Assembly: GCA_003242675.1 (NCBI GenBank)
Contig: QGVE01000156.1
Location: forward strand, 1 to 5,315
Source: Bacillota bacterium
GTDB taxonomy: Bacteria; Bacillota_E; Symbiobacteriia; Symbiobacteriales; Symbiobacteriaceae
DNA: 5,315 nucleotides
Direction of reading: 5' to 3'
The position numbers were made by a program, and so were the translations under genes. The number at the start of each line of letters is the position of its first letter. Within the stretch, counting starts at the first letter, position 1. Positions 1 through 5,185 of this stretch are shown here, piece by piece. The notes beneath the pieces were generated by a model, which did not search any database, was not told the origin of the DNA, and saw only the letters and a list, made by a program, of their open reading frames with translations.

Positions 1-162
1 TTCCTTCCCAGCCTCGCCCTCGCGCTCAGCATGGTCGTGGGCGGAGCGCGAGTCTTCCTGAAGCAGCGGGGCGCCTCGCTCGCCCAGGGGGTGAGCGGCC
101 AGATGGCCGAGGCCGCCCGGATCCTCTATTTGATCCACCGCACGGCCCGGATCAGGGTGTAG
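1..162 (+). CDS. 3' end of a pilus-operon gene, possibly TadB-like (partial)
   Basis: An open frame runs from the window edge to a TAG at 160-162 and gives the last 53 residues of a protein. The first 20 or so residues are hydrophobic (LALALSMVVGGARVFL) and could be the last membrane segment. A basic, probably helical cytoplasmic tail follows (QMAEAARILYLIHRTARIRV). Only two bases separate its stop from the tadC start, so it is in the same operon. In tad loci the gene just before tadC is usually tadB, which is the basis for the suggestion. No diagnostic TadB motif is visible in this fragment, and the tail after the hydrophobic stretch is longer than I would expect for TadB. The reading frame is well supported; the identity is a guess from position. 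Confidence 0.6.
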   Translation, partial: FLPSLALALSMVVGGARVFLKQRGASLAQGVSGQMAEAARILYLIHRTARIRV

Positions 163-164
163 CC

Positions 165-1070
165 ATGGAGATCCTCGCGATCGTGCTTTCGTTGGCGGTG
201 CTCAGCTTCGGCCTGGCGCTGATCTGGGTCCACCACCTCTACAGCCGGCGGCAGCAGGTGCTGGGGAGGGTGAGTCCCCCGAGCCGGCGGACCCAGCAGG
301 AGGGGCGGCTGCCGGACTGGCTGCTGAAGCTCGCACGGGACTCCATCCCCTCGGGGGAACGGTACACGCCCCCCGGGCAGCGGGAGAAGATCGGGCGGTG
401 GCTGGCCTACGCAGGCAACCCCTACGGCCTGGACCTGCCCACCTTTCTCGGGCTGCGGTTTGTGGTGGTGGTGGCCGCGCTCCTGGTCGCGGTTCCCCTC
501 ACCTTCCTGTTCGGCTACCAGGTGCTCTTGGCGCTGCTGTTCCTGGGCTACTTCGCCCCCGTCTGGTGGCTGAAGGGGAAGGCCGAAGAGCGGCAGGACG
601 AGATCGCGGCCCGGCTGCCCGACTTCATCGAAGCGCTGGCGATCAGCCTCCGGGCGGGCACGGGATTCTACCCGACCCTGCGCCGGGTGGCGCAGCGGTT
701 CGGCGGGCCGCTGGGGGCGGAGTTCACCCAGGTGGTGCTGCAGATCGAGATGGGGCAGCCGATGGCCGAGGCGCTGCAGTCGGTGAAGGAGCGCACCACC
801 TGCCGGGAGCTGGACCTCTGCGTGGAGGCGATCGCCCAGGGGCTGGAGCTGGGCGTGCCGATCGCCGACACGCTGGCCGCCCAGGCCCGCGCCCTGCGCA
901 CCGCCCGCATCCAGCGGGCAAAGGAGCAGGCGGCAAAGGCGAGCCCGAAGATCACGCTGATCACCACCCTGCTGGTCACGCCGGGCGTCTTTCTCCTGCT
1001 GATCGGCATGGTGTTGCTCAATATGTTTTATCATCCCGAAGAATACGGGATTCAGTTTCTCTTTCATTAA
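165..1070 (+). CDS. tadC: TadC-type inner-membrane pilus platform protein (T2SS GspF family)
   Basis: The 301-residue product is a Flp/Tad pilus platform protein, which together with TadB would anchor the TadA ATPase and drive pilin assembly at the inner membrane. Membrane segments are seen at about residues 3-23, 98-116, 118-135 and 263-287. The GspF-type cytoplasmic domain spans about 148-262. It opens with RLPDFIEALAISLRAGTGF, a typical start for this domain. It ends with the highly typical run AQGLELGVPIADTLAAQAR and then a basic stretch RIQRAKEQAAKASPKI just before the last membrane helix. Length and the N-terminal helix plus paired central helices fit TadC. The ATG at 165 follows AGGGTG at 154-159. 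The gap to the upstream stop is 2 bases and to the pilin gene 21 bases. TadB and TadC share this fold, so the TadC assignment rests on gene order and length as well as on sequence. Confidence 0.88.
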   Translation: MEILAIVLSLAVLSFGLALIWVHHLYSRRQQVLGRVSPPSRRTQQEGRLPDWLLKLARDSIPSGERYTPPGQREKIGRWLAYAGNPYGLDLPTFLGLRFVVVVAALLVAVPLTFLFGYQVLLALLFLGYFAPVWWLKGKAEERQDEIAARLPDFIEALAISLRAGTGFYPTLRRVAQRFGGPLGAEFTQVVLQIEMGQPMAEALQSVKERTTCRELDLCVEAIAQGLELGVPIADTLAAQARALRTARIQRAKEQAAKASPKITLITTLLVTPGVFLLLIGMVLLNMFYHPEEYGIQFLFH

Positions 1071-1075
1071 TCCTC

Positions 1076-1083
1076 GGGGAGGG
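1076..1083 (+). promoter_or_regulatory. Strong ribosome binding site for the Flp pilin gene
   Basis: GGGGAGGG lies 8 bases before the ATG at 1092. It is the clearest Shine-Dalgarno in the pilus operon; the tadC and tadE-type genes have much weaker ones. That fits a need for far more pilin than platform protein. Confidence 0.7.
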
Positions 1084-1091
1084 ATCTGCGA

Positions 1092-1301
1092 ATGGGTGAG
1101 AAGGTGCGGAAGGCACTGTTCCAGGGCTGGTCTCGGCTGGTGCAGGAGGAGCGGGGGGCGCAGACGCTGGAGTACCTGGCCCTGGCCCTCTTGATCGTGG
1201 CGATCCTCGGCGTGAGCGCCTCCTTCGCCCAGGGCGGCAGCGGCGTCGGTGATGCGCTGGCGGACTGGTTCAAGGCTGCGATCGAGAAGCTAAAGCCGTA
1301 G
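1092..1301 (+). CDS. flp: Flp-type (type IVb) major pilin, small
   Basis: The 69-residue product is a small pilin precursor. It has a basic leader of 22 residues ending in EERG, then AQTLEYLALALLIV. This is the prepilin-peptidase signature: cleavage after G22 leaves A23 as residue +1 and glutamate E27 at +5, followed by tyrosine, the Glu-Tyr pair typical of Flp pilins. The hydrophobic helix runs to about residue 46. A short Gly/Ser-rich turn (QGGSGVG) and an amphipathic tail ending KAAIEKLKP follow. The predicted mature form is 47 residues, normal for Flp. The gene sits between tadC and a TadE-type gene, as in tad loci, and has the best ribosome binding site of the cluster. Cleavage would need a TadV-type peptidase encoded outside this window. 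No cysteine is present. Confidence 0.88.
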   Translation: MGEKVRKALFQGWSRLVQEERGAQTLEYLALALLIVAILGVSASFAQGGSGVGDALADWFKAAIEKLKP

Positions 1302-1306
1302 CGGCG

Positions 1307-1681
1307 ATGCTCAGGCGGCTGATCCGTGAGGAAACGGGGGCCCAGACCCTGGAGTTTCTGGCCCTCTTCCCGCTGGTCATCCTGACGATGCTGGTGATGC
1401 TGCAGACGGCGTTTCTGGGATACGCGCTGGTGGTGGTGGAGACAGGCGCGCGGGAGGCGGCCCTGGCCGCCTCCCGCGAGTCCGGGGCGAAGAGGGCCCG
1501 TGCTGCTGAGTCTACCGCCGACAAGGTCGCGGGTTCGCTGATCCAATCGGTGACCGTGGCCTGCAGCGGCGACGACGTGACCGTGCAAGTGACCGGGGTT
1601 GTCCCCAACGTGCTGTTCCAGTCTCCGTTCACCTTCACCCGAAAGGTGACCATGCCGACGCAGGACGGGAAGTGTCTGTGA
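1307..1681 (+). CDS. tadE: TadE-type pseudopilin / minor pilus component
   Basis: The 124-residue product carries a short basic leader, MLRRLIREETG, then AQTLEFLALFPLVILTMLVML. The predicted prepilin-peptidase cut is after G11, leaving E16 at +5 and F17 at +6, as in TadE/TadF pseudopilins. The hydrophobic helix (about 17-44) is followed by ETGAREAALAASRE, the alanine-rich segment typical of TadE-like domains. A predicted extracytoplasmic domain of beta character follows (TVQVTGVV, FTFTRKVTM). It contains only two cysteines, C86 and C123, which could form a disulfide; this is inference. The ATG lies 5 bases after the pilin stop and has no good Shine-Dalgarno, so translation is probably coupled to the pilin gene. 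The TGA stop shares one base with the next start. Confidence 0.83.
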   Translation: MLRRLIREETGAQTLEFLALFPLVILTMLVMLQTAFLGYALVVVETGAREAALAASRESGAKRARAAESTADKVAGSLIQSVTVACSGDDVTVQVTGVVPNVLFQSPFTFTRKVTMPTQDGKCL

Positions 1682-2478
1682 TGCGCACAATCGGGCCATG
1701 CTGGCGTGAGGAGCGGGGCGCCACGGCCCTGACCCTGCTCTGGGCCACGCTCGCCGCGCTCTTCTTCGCGTTCTGCCTGCAGGCGATGCTTACGGTCTAC
1801 ATCGTGCATCAGCAGCTGCGGACGGCGGCCGATGCGGCTGCCCTGGCCGCGACCCGGGCGATCGTGGACCTGCTGCCGGCGGCGGTGGAGGAGGAAGCCG
1901 AGGCGCGGGTGGACCGGGTGCTGAGTGATGAGGAAGCAAACAGGCAGATCGAGGAGGAGATCGCGGAGCTGGAGGCGGAGCAGGAGGCGTGCGCGGCGGA
2001 CCCCCTCTGCGTCCCGCTGACGCCGGAGGAGGTGGAGGAGCGGATTAAGGCGATCAAGGTGAGGGCCTACCGGCAGGCCTTTAGCCGCCTGTTCCGGGGC
2101 ACGCTTTCCTATGGGATGGCCGAAAAGATTGTGGAAGGAACTTGGGGGTCCACAACACCCCGAGAGAAGCGGGATGAACTGATCCCCGATGACGGGGACT
2201 TGGCCTGTCTCATCCGCCGGACCGCACACAGGCACGAGGCCCGGGTCCTTGCGGAGGCAGAGCGGCTGGCCCGGCTGAACGGGGCGGAGCTGAAGCGGGC
2301 CGAGGTCCGGCTGATCGATGTCGACGGACAGAACTACGTTGAGGTCTCCCGCAAGGTGAAGCCCGTGGGAGCCCCCTGGCTGTTTCCCGACAACAACTAC
2401 CCGGAACTGGCGGTCGAAGGCAAGGCCACGCTGGAACGGGTTGGACACCGAACGCCCGACTACTCCTCGGGATGTTGA
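1681..2478 (+). CDS. TadG-like membrane-anchored pilus assembly protein
   Basis: The 265-residue product has a short cytoplasmic N-terminus with EERGATALTLLWATL, one membrane helix at about 17-42, and then QQLRTAADAAALAATRA (44-60). That alanine-rich motif is the hallmark of TadG/TadE-related proteins. Unlike the two preceding proteins it lacks glutamate at +5 after the glycine (threonine is there), so it is probably not cut by the prepilin peptidase and stays anchored. Residues about 68-126 are very acidic and look alpha-helical or coiled-coil, interrupted by C104 and C110 (CAADPLC). C176 and the C-terminal C265 complete the outer-face cysteines. The C-terminal part (207-254) looks like beta strands. 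The ATG at 1681 overlaps the upstream TGA by one base, with GGGA at 1667-1670 as binding site. A GTG at 1672, three codons earlier, is possible but less well placed. The length is shorter than many TadG proteins and no von Willebrand domain is seen. Confidence 0.75.
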   Translation: MRTIGPCWREERGATALTLLWATLAALFFAFCLQAMLTVYIVHQQLRTAADAAALAATRAIVDLLPAAVEEEAEARVDRVLSDEEANRQIEEEIAELEAEQEACAADPLCVPLTPEEVEERIKAIKVRAYRQAFSRLFRGTLSYGMAEKIVEGTWGSTTPREKRDELIPDDGDLACLIRRTAHRHEARVLAEAERLARLNGAELKRAEVRLIDVDGQNYVEVSRKVKPVGAPWLFPDNNYPELAVEGKATLERVGHRTPDYSSGC

Positions 2479-2543
2479 GGCGCGGGATGGCGCAACGTGC
2501 CCGCGTTGGGTCATCTCCACCGATTCCGGAAGCGGCTGAAGCA

Positions 2544-2566
2544 CCCTGGGATTCGTGAGCCCAGGG
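2544..2566 (+). terminator. Possible terminator hairpin after the pilus operon
   Basis: CCCTGGG at 2544-2550 and CCCAGGG at 2560-2566 form a perfect 7-bp stem with a 9-base loop. The stem can extend by two more pairs past one mismatch. The bases after it (GATTTGGTT) are only mildly T-rich, so it is not a textbook intrinsic terminator. Its position, 66 bases past the TadG-like stop and before the next gene, fits operon termination or attenuation. Confidence 0.4.
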
Positions 2567-2604
2567 CGCTGATTTGGTTCAAGAGGAGTCGCATAGCCTG
2601 GCTT

Positions 2605-2610
2605 GGGAGG
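2605..2610 (+). promoter_or_regulatory. Ribosome binding site that decides a TTG start at 2619
   Basis: GGGAGG lies 8 bases upstream of TTG 2619 in the frame of the small membrane protein. The alternative TTG at 2574 would start within a few bases of the hairpin and has only a weak AGGGCG ahead of it. The downstream start also gives a more typical N-terminus, MKQIGGWL followed by a hydrophobic helix. Confidence 0.5.
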
Positions 2611-2618
2611 CGATCCTG

Positions 2619-2927
2619 TTGAAGCAGATCGGAGGTTGGCTGCCGGCCAGCATATTTTTCCTCTCGGGCTGCATCTTGCTTGGCGCGTCGGCCATCACCA
2701 GAGCGCTCTTGTATGCCGCTGCGATGACGAGGCCGTCCTGGAGTTATCCCGACGAACTGGTCGAGGGTATGATGCCCGGCTACTTGAAAAGTGCAGCCAC
2801 TATTGCGTTCTCGTTAGCGGCGTTCTGCGTAGCCCTGCCCTATATACATGCGCTCTTGATCAAAAACACGAAAAGCCTTCATGACGAATCGAGAAGATGG
2901 ACCCGTGCACCTGGCTCAACTGAATAG
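2619..2927 (+). CDS. Small two-helix membrane protein of unknown function
   Basis: I do not recognise this protein. From TTG 2619 it has 102 residues; the frame stays open back to a TTG at 2574, which would give 117. It shows two hydrophobic segments, about residues 8-27 and 57-80. They are joined by a polar loop containing RPSWSYPDELVEGMMPGY, and a basic, polar C-terminus ends RRWTRAPGSTE. Residues 15-18 (LSGC) resemble a lipoprotein lipobox. The hydrophobic stretch continues past the cysteine, so a plain membrane helix is more likely. GC content is lower than in the neighbouring genes and falls along the gene to about 50%, with A/T-ending and rarer codons (ATA, AAA, TTA). This suggests a recently acquired or poorly adapted gene. 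It stands alone between the pilus operon and the deacetylase. A coherent membrane topology and a strong binding site argue that it is real. Confidence 0.55.
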   Translation: MKQIGGWLPASIFFLSGCILLGASAITRALLYAAAMTRPSWSYPDELVEGMMPGYLKSAATIAFSLAAFCVALPYIHALLIKNTKSLHDESRRWTRAPGSTE

Positions 2928-2993
2928 GAACGCAGGTGATAACGACTCTTTCACGTTTGGTATCAATAGTCCAAGTACCCTGGCTCAAGACCT

Positions 2994-3022
2994 CTGATTG
3001 TTTGAACTGCAAAGGGTGTAAT
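2994..3022 (+). promoter_or_regulatory. Weak candidate sigma-70-type promoter ahead of the deacetylase
   Basis: CTGATT at 2994-2999 (3 of 6 matches to the -35 consensus) and TGTAAT at 3017-3022 (5 of 6 to the -10) are separated by 17 bases. They lie in the most AT-rich part of the gap. Transcription from here would leave a leader of roughly 220 bases before the deacetylase start. This is pattern matching only. Confidence 0.22.
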
Positions 3023-3185
3023 TCGTCATCAAGGGGTTGGCCCTTGCGTCATTCCCGATCCACCTGGGCACAATCCCTTTTCGCGCGTCCATTCGGGAGC
3101 AGGGACGGATGCGTCAAACCTGCCCCCTGTGAACTTGATCTTCGTCGGATTTGCCTGATCCCCGGAATATCCACGCACGCGTTTC

Positions 3186-3200
3186 GTCTACCAACTAGAC
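3186..3200. repeat. Short inverted repeat in the deacetylase leader
   Basis: GTCTA and TAGAC form perfect 5-bp arms around CCAAC. A second small hairpin, CCGCC-CTCGC-GGCGG at 3210-3224, follows just before the ribosome binding site. These could be an operator half-site pair or leader RNA structure that affects start access. Both are short enough to be chance. Confidence 0.25.
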
Positions 3201-3238
3201 TTCCCACCACCGCCCTCGCGGCGGCTGCGGTGTGACAA

Positions 3239-3243
3239 GGGAG
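3239..3243 (+). promoter_or_regulatory. Ribosome binding site that decides the deacetylase start
   Basis: GGGAG (within AAGGGAG, 3237-3243) lies 6 bases before GTG 3250 and 9 bases before the adjacent TTG 3253. The first in-frame GTG, at 3232, lies upstream of this site and has no comparable signal, so the protein should start at 3250 or 3253. Confidence 0.6.
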
Positions 3244-3249
3244 CGTGCT

Positions 3250-4149
3250 GTGTTGCCCAAGCCCTATCTGCGCATGGTGGCCGGGCTGTCGGGCGGCGTG
3301 GTGATCCTGCTCACCATGTGGCTGTGGTCCGCATCCGTACCGGCCCCCCCGGCCGTTGGGTCCATGACCATCGCTTCCACCTCCGCAGGCCCACCGGCCG
3401 ATCCGACCGCCCGGGACCTGGTGCCCGCGGAAGATGTACCAACCGTCCCTGTGCTCCTGTACCACCACCTGGAGCCCGGCGCCGACGGTACCAACGGCGC
3501 GATCATCAGCACCGCGGAGTTCGAGCGGCAGATGGCCTGGCTGAAGGCCAACGGGTACACCAGCATCACCACCGCCCAGCTGTTGAGCTGGCTGGAGGAT
3601 GGACAACCCCTGCCCGAGCGGCCTGTGATGATCACGTTCGATGACGGCTACCGCTCCAACTATACTTATGCCTATCCGGTGCTCCAGCAACACGGTTTCA
3701 ACGCCATCATTTTCATGCTCACCGGCCTCGCGGGCCAGAAGTTCGGCACCCTGGAATACCTGACGTGGGAGGACATGCGCGCGATGGCGGCGTCGGGACT
3801 GATCGAGATCCACGCCCACTCCCACGACGGCCATCGGTACATCGGCGAGGACCCCGCGCTCATCGCCTGGTCGGCGGAGGAGATCCTGGCCGACTGGCAC
3901 CAGCTGACCGGTGCGATGGCCGCGGCAGGGCTGCCGGCCCCGACGGCCTACGCCTATCCCTTCGGCGAGTACGACGAGGAGTGTATCGACGCCCTGCGGG
4001 CGGCCGGGGTGAAGCTGGGCTTCACCGTGGAGCACGGCCGTGTGGGCCAGGATCACGATGCGCTGCGGCTGAACCGGCTCGTCGTCTATCCGGGGATGGA
4101 CGAGTGCGGGTTCGCGCGGCTGGTGACGGGCCGCTCTGTGTGCCACTGA
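3250..4149 (+). CDS. Membrane-anchored polysaccharide deacetylase (CE4, NodB fold)
   Basis: The 299-residue product is predicted to remove acetyl groups from N-acetylated cell-surface or wall polysaccharide, using a divalent metal, outside the membrane. It has a basic start, one helix at about residues 9-27 (signal anchor or uncleaved signal), a Pro/Ala/Thr-rich linker to about 56, then the catalytic domain. VPVLLYHHL (around Y71) is typical of the PgaB/IcaB/YxkH-like subgroup. Motif 1 is TFDDGY, with catalytic base D131 and metal ligand D132. Motif 2 is HSHDGH, with H190 and H195 spaced H-x4-H as in PgaB/IcaB rather than the H-x3-H of chitin and peptidoglycan deacetylases. Motif 3 is YPFGEY at 236-241. 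All key residues are present, so it is probably active. The substrate, poly-N-acetylglucosamine or another polymer, cannot be told. No glycosyltransferase or export gene is adjacent, and the gene appears to be its own transcription unit. Confidence 0.88.
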   Translation: MLPKPYLRMVAGLSGGVVILLTMWLWSASVPAPPAVGSMTIASTSAGPPADPTARDLVPAEDVPTVPVLLYHHLEPGADGTNGAIISTAEFERQMAWLKANGYTSITTAQLLSWLEDGQPLPERPVMITFDDGYRSNYTYAYPVLQQHGFNAIIFMLTGLAGQKFGTLEYLTWEDMRAMAASGLIEIHAHSHDGHRYIGEDPALIAWSAEEILADWHQLTGAMAAAGLPAPTAYAYPFGEYDEECIDALRAAGVKLGFTVEHGRVGQDHDALRLNRLVVYPGMDECGFARLVTGRSVCH

Positions 4150-4300
4150 TCCGAAGCCGGCGCGGGGTAGCCGCAAGCCAGGCCTCCTGCACCGTGCCCA
4201 CCCTGGTGGTGCATACCCCTATGCGGTTCGGGCAGTACGCCAGCGCACTGCGGCATGCTATGGTGGCGGCAGGAGGACCCGCATCTGCCAAACGGACCGA

Positions 4301-4310
4301 GGGGGAGGGG
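4301..4310 (+). promoter_or_regulatory. Ribosome binding site that decides the methyltransferase start
   Basis: An uninterrupted purine run, GGGGGAGGGG, sits 7 bases before GTG 4318. The frame is open further upstream to an ATG at 4255, but the added residues (rich in Trp, Pro and Arg) look non-coding and would place this strong site inside the gene. Confidence 0.7.
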
Positions 4311-4317
4311 CACTTTC

Positions 4318-5103
4318 GTGGCGGATGAAGCGACCGGTCAGGCGAAGGAGCAGGTGCGCCGGCAGTTCAGTACGGCGGCCTCGGCGTACCTCACCAGTGC
4401 CATCCACGCGTCGGGGGCCGACCTGGCCCTGCTTCCCGAGATCTGCGGACTTACCGGCGCAGAGGAAGTGCTGGACGTGGCCACTGCCACGGGCCACACA
4501 GCGCTTGCGCTGGCCCCCTATGCACGCCGGGTGGTCGGTGTCGACCTGACGCCAGAGATGCTGGCTATCGCCCGGGAACAGGCCGAACGAAGAGGGATGG
4601 ACAACGTGACGTTCCTGACGGCGGACGCCGAGGCGCTCCCGTTCCCGGATGAGCGCTGCGACGTCGTCACCTGCCGAATCGCCGCGCACCACTTCCCGGA
4701 CGTAGAGCGCTTCTACCGGGAGGCCGCGCGGGTGCTGCGGCCGGGGGGCCGGCTGGTGGTGGTGGACAACGTCGCGCCCGATGATCCGGAGCTCGACCGG
4801 TTTATCAACGAGCTGGAGCGGCTGCGGGATCCCAGCCACCACCGCGCCTACCGCCTTGCCGAGTGGCAGAAGTTCGTGGAGCAGGCCGGCCTCGAGTTCG
4901 CCGTGGTCCACCAGTTCACGACGTGGGTGGACCGTGAGGACTGGCTCACCCGGGCGGCGACGCCGCCGGAGGCCGCACAGGCCGTGCGGTCGCGCCTGGC
5001 CTCGGCGCCGGCCCCGGTGCGGGAATGGTTCAGGATTACAAAGGACGGTTTCGTGCTGCACAAGGCGATCGTGACCGGGCGGAAGGCGAAGGACCTGCGG
5101 TGA
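4318..5103 (+). CDS. Class I SAM-dependent methyltransferase (UbiE/Methyltransf_11 type)
   Basis: The 261-residue product is a soluble, cytoplasmic methyltransferase using S-adenosylmethionine; the acceptor is unknown. An N-terminal helix (VRRQFSTAASAYLTSAIH, 13-30) is followed by the Rossmann-like domain. Motif I is VLDVATATGHTALALAP (51-67); the second glycine of the usual GxGxG is replaced, as DVATATG is a common variant. D76 in VVGVDLTPEML should bind the ribose. TADAEALPFPDERCDVV (101-117) supplies the adenine-contacting acidic residue D103 and motif II. CRIAAHHFPDV (119-129) and VLRPGGRLVVVDN (139-151) are the familiar later motifs. The C-terminal 100 residues (FVEQAGL, DWLTRAATPPE) probably form the substrate lid. 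This pattern resembles the UbiE/YcgJ group, but nothing points to quinone biosynthesis. The gene is 168 bases from the deacetylase stop and probably transcribed separately. Its last codons fall in a 41-bp tandem repeat. Confidence 0.87.
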   Translation: MADEATGQAKEQVRRQFSTAASAYLTSAIHASGADLALLPEICGLTGAEEVLDVATATGHTALALAPYARRVVGVDLTPEMLAIAREQAERRGMDNVTFLTADAEALPFPDERCDVVTCRIAAHHFPDVERFYREAARVLRPGGRLVVVDNVAPDDPELDRFINELERLRDPSHHRAYRLAEWQKFVEQAGLEFAVVHQFTTWVDREDWLTRAATPPEAAQAVRSRLASAPAPVREWFRITKDGFVLHKAIVTGRKAKDLR

Positions 5104-5162
5104 CCCGCATGTTCAGCGGTGGGAAAGCGACGGACCTGCAGTGATCCGCATGCGCAGCGGTG
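5081..5162 (+). repeat. Tandem 41-bp direct repeat across the methyltransferase stop codon
   Basis: Units 5081-5121 and 5122-5162 are exactly adjacent and match at 35 of 41 positions by eye. The shared core is GGACCTGC-GTGA-CCGCATG-CAGCGGTG. Unit 1 contains the last codons (KAKDLR) and the TGA of the methyltransferase. Unit 2 contains the equivalent end (KATDLQ plus TGA) but out of frame, because 41 is not a multiple of three, so it is not translated as a gene end. This looks like an old local duplication. Confidence 0.8.
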
Positions 5163-5185
5163 GTGCGGGGAACTGTAGCACCACC
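5159..5185. repeat. 8-bp-stem inverted repeat after the methyltransferase
   Basis: GGTGGTGC (5159-5166) and GCACCACC (5178-5185) form a perfect 8-bp stem with an 11-base loop. It begins 56 bases after the methyltransferase stop. No T tract follows, so if it ends transcription it would be an atypical or factor-assisted terminator. Confidence 0.55.

Larger units (their letters stand above)
2928..3249 (+). other. AT-richer intergenic stretch with no convincing gene
   Basis: About 320 bases lie between the small membrane protein and the deacetylase. Sampled GC is about 45-50% at 2941-3060, the lowest in the window. A 99-codon frame from 2936 to 3235 gives a low-complexity, Cys/Arg/Ser-rich product with no domain and no good ribosome binding site, and I do not call it a gene. 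The stretch probably holds the deacetylase promoter and leader. It could also be decayed DNA from an insertion, but I found no terminal repeats or transposase remnant. Confidence 0.5.

Noticed and set aside
126..1067. Reverse-strand open frame opposite tadC
   Set aside because: The product is a His/Gln/Arg/Pro-rich shadow typical of high-GC antisense frames, with no motif.
2481..2505. CGCGGG/CCCGCG inverted repeat after the TadG-like stop
   Set aside because: The stem is 6 bp with a 13-base loop and no T tract, which is likely by chance at this GC content. The hairpin at 2544 is the better terminator candidate.
1270..2544. Long reverse-strand open frame opposite the TadE/TadG-like genes
   Set aside because: The + strand frames have clear family motifs and tight operon spacing. 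The antisense product is Leu/Arg/Gln-rich and unrecognisable.
3181..3215. tRNA D-arm-like sequence on the - strand (reverse complement reads GTCTAGTTGGTAGAC)
   Set aside because: The D-arm resemblance is good, but no anticodon stem, T-loop (GGTTCGA-type) or acceptor pairing follows at the right distances.
2936..3235. 99-codon + strand frame in the intergenic stretch
   Set aside because: There is no strong ribosome binding site, the composition is odd (Cys, Ser, Arg) and no hydrophobic or domain pattern is seen. It also overlaps the likely control region of the deacetylase.
3049..4176. Long reverse-strand open frame opposite the deacetylase
   Set aside because: It is an antisense shadow of a GC-rich gene with intact catalytic motifs. 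The product is His/Gly/Arg-rich and low-complexity with no domain.
4150..4317. Gap between deacetylase and methyltransferase searched for a promoter, terminator or small gene
   Set aside because: TATGGT at 4259-4264 could be a -10 box but has no -35 at normal spacing. GCACC/GGTGC (4189-4212) is only a 5-bp stem with a long loop. No coding frame with a good start is seen.
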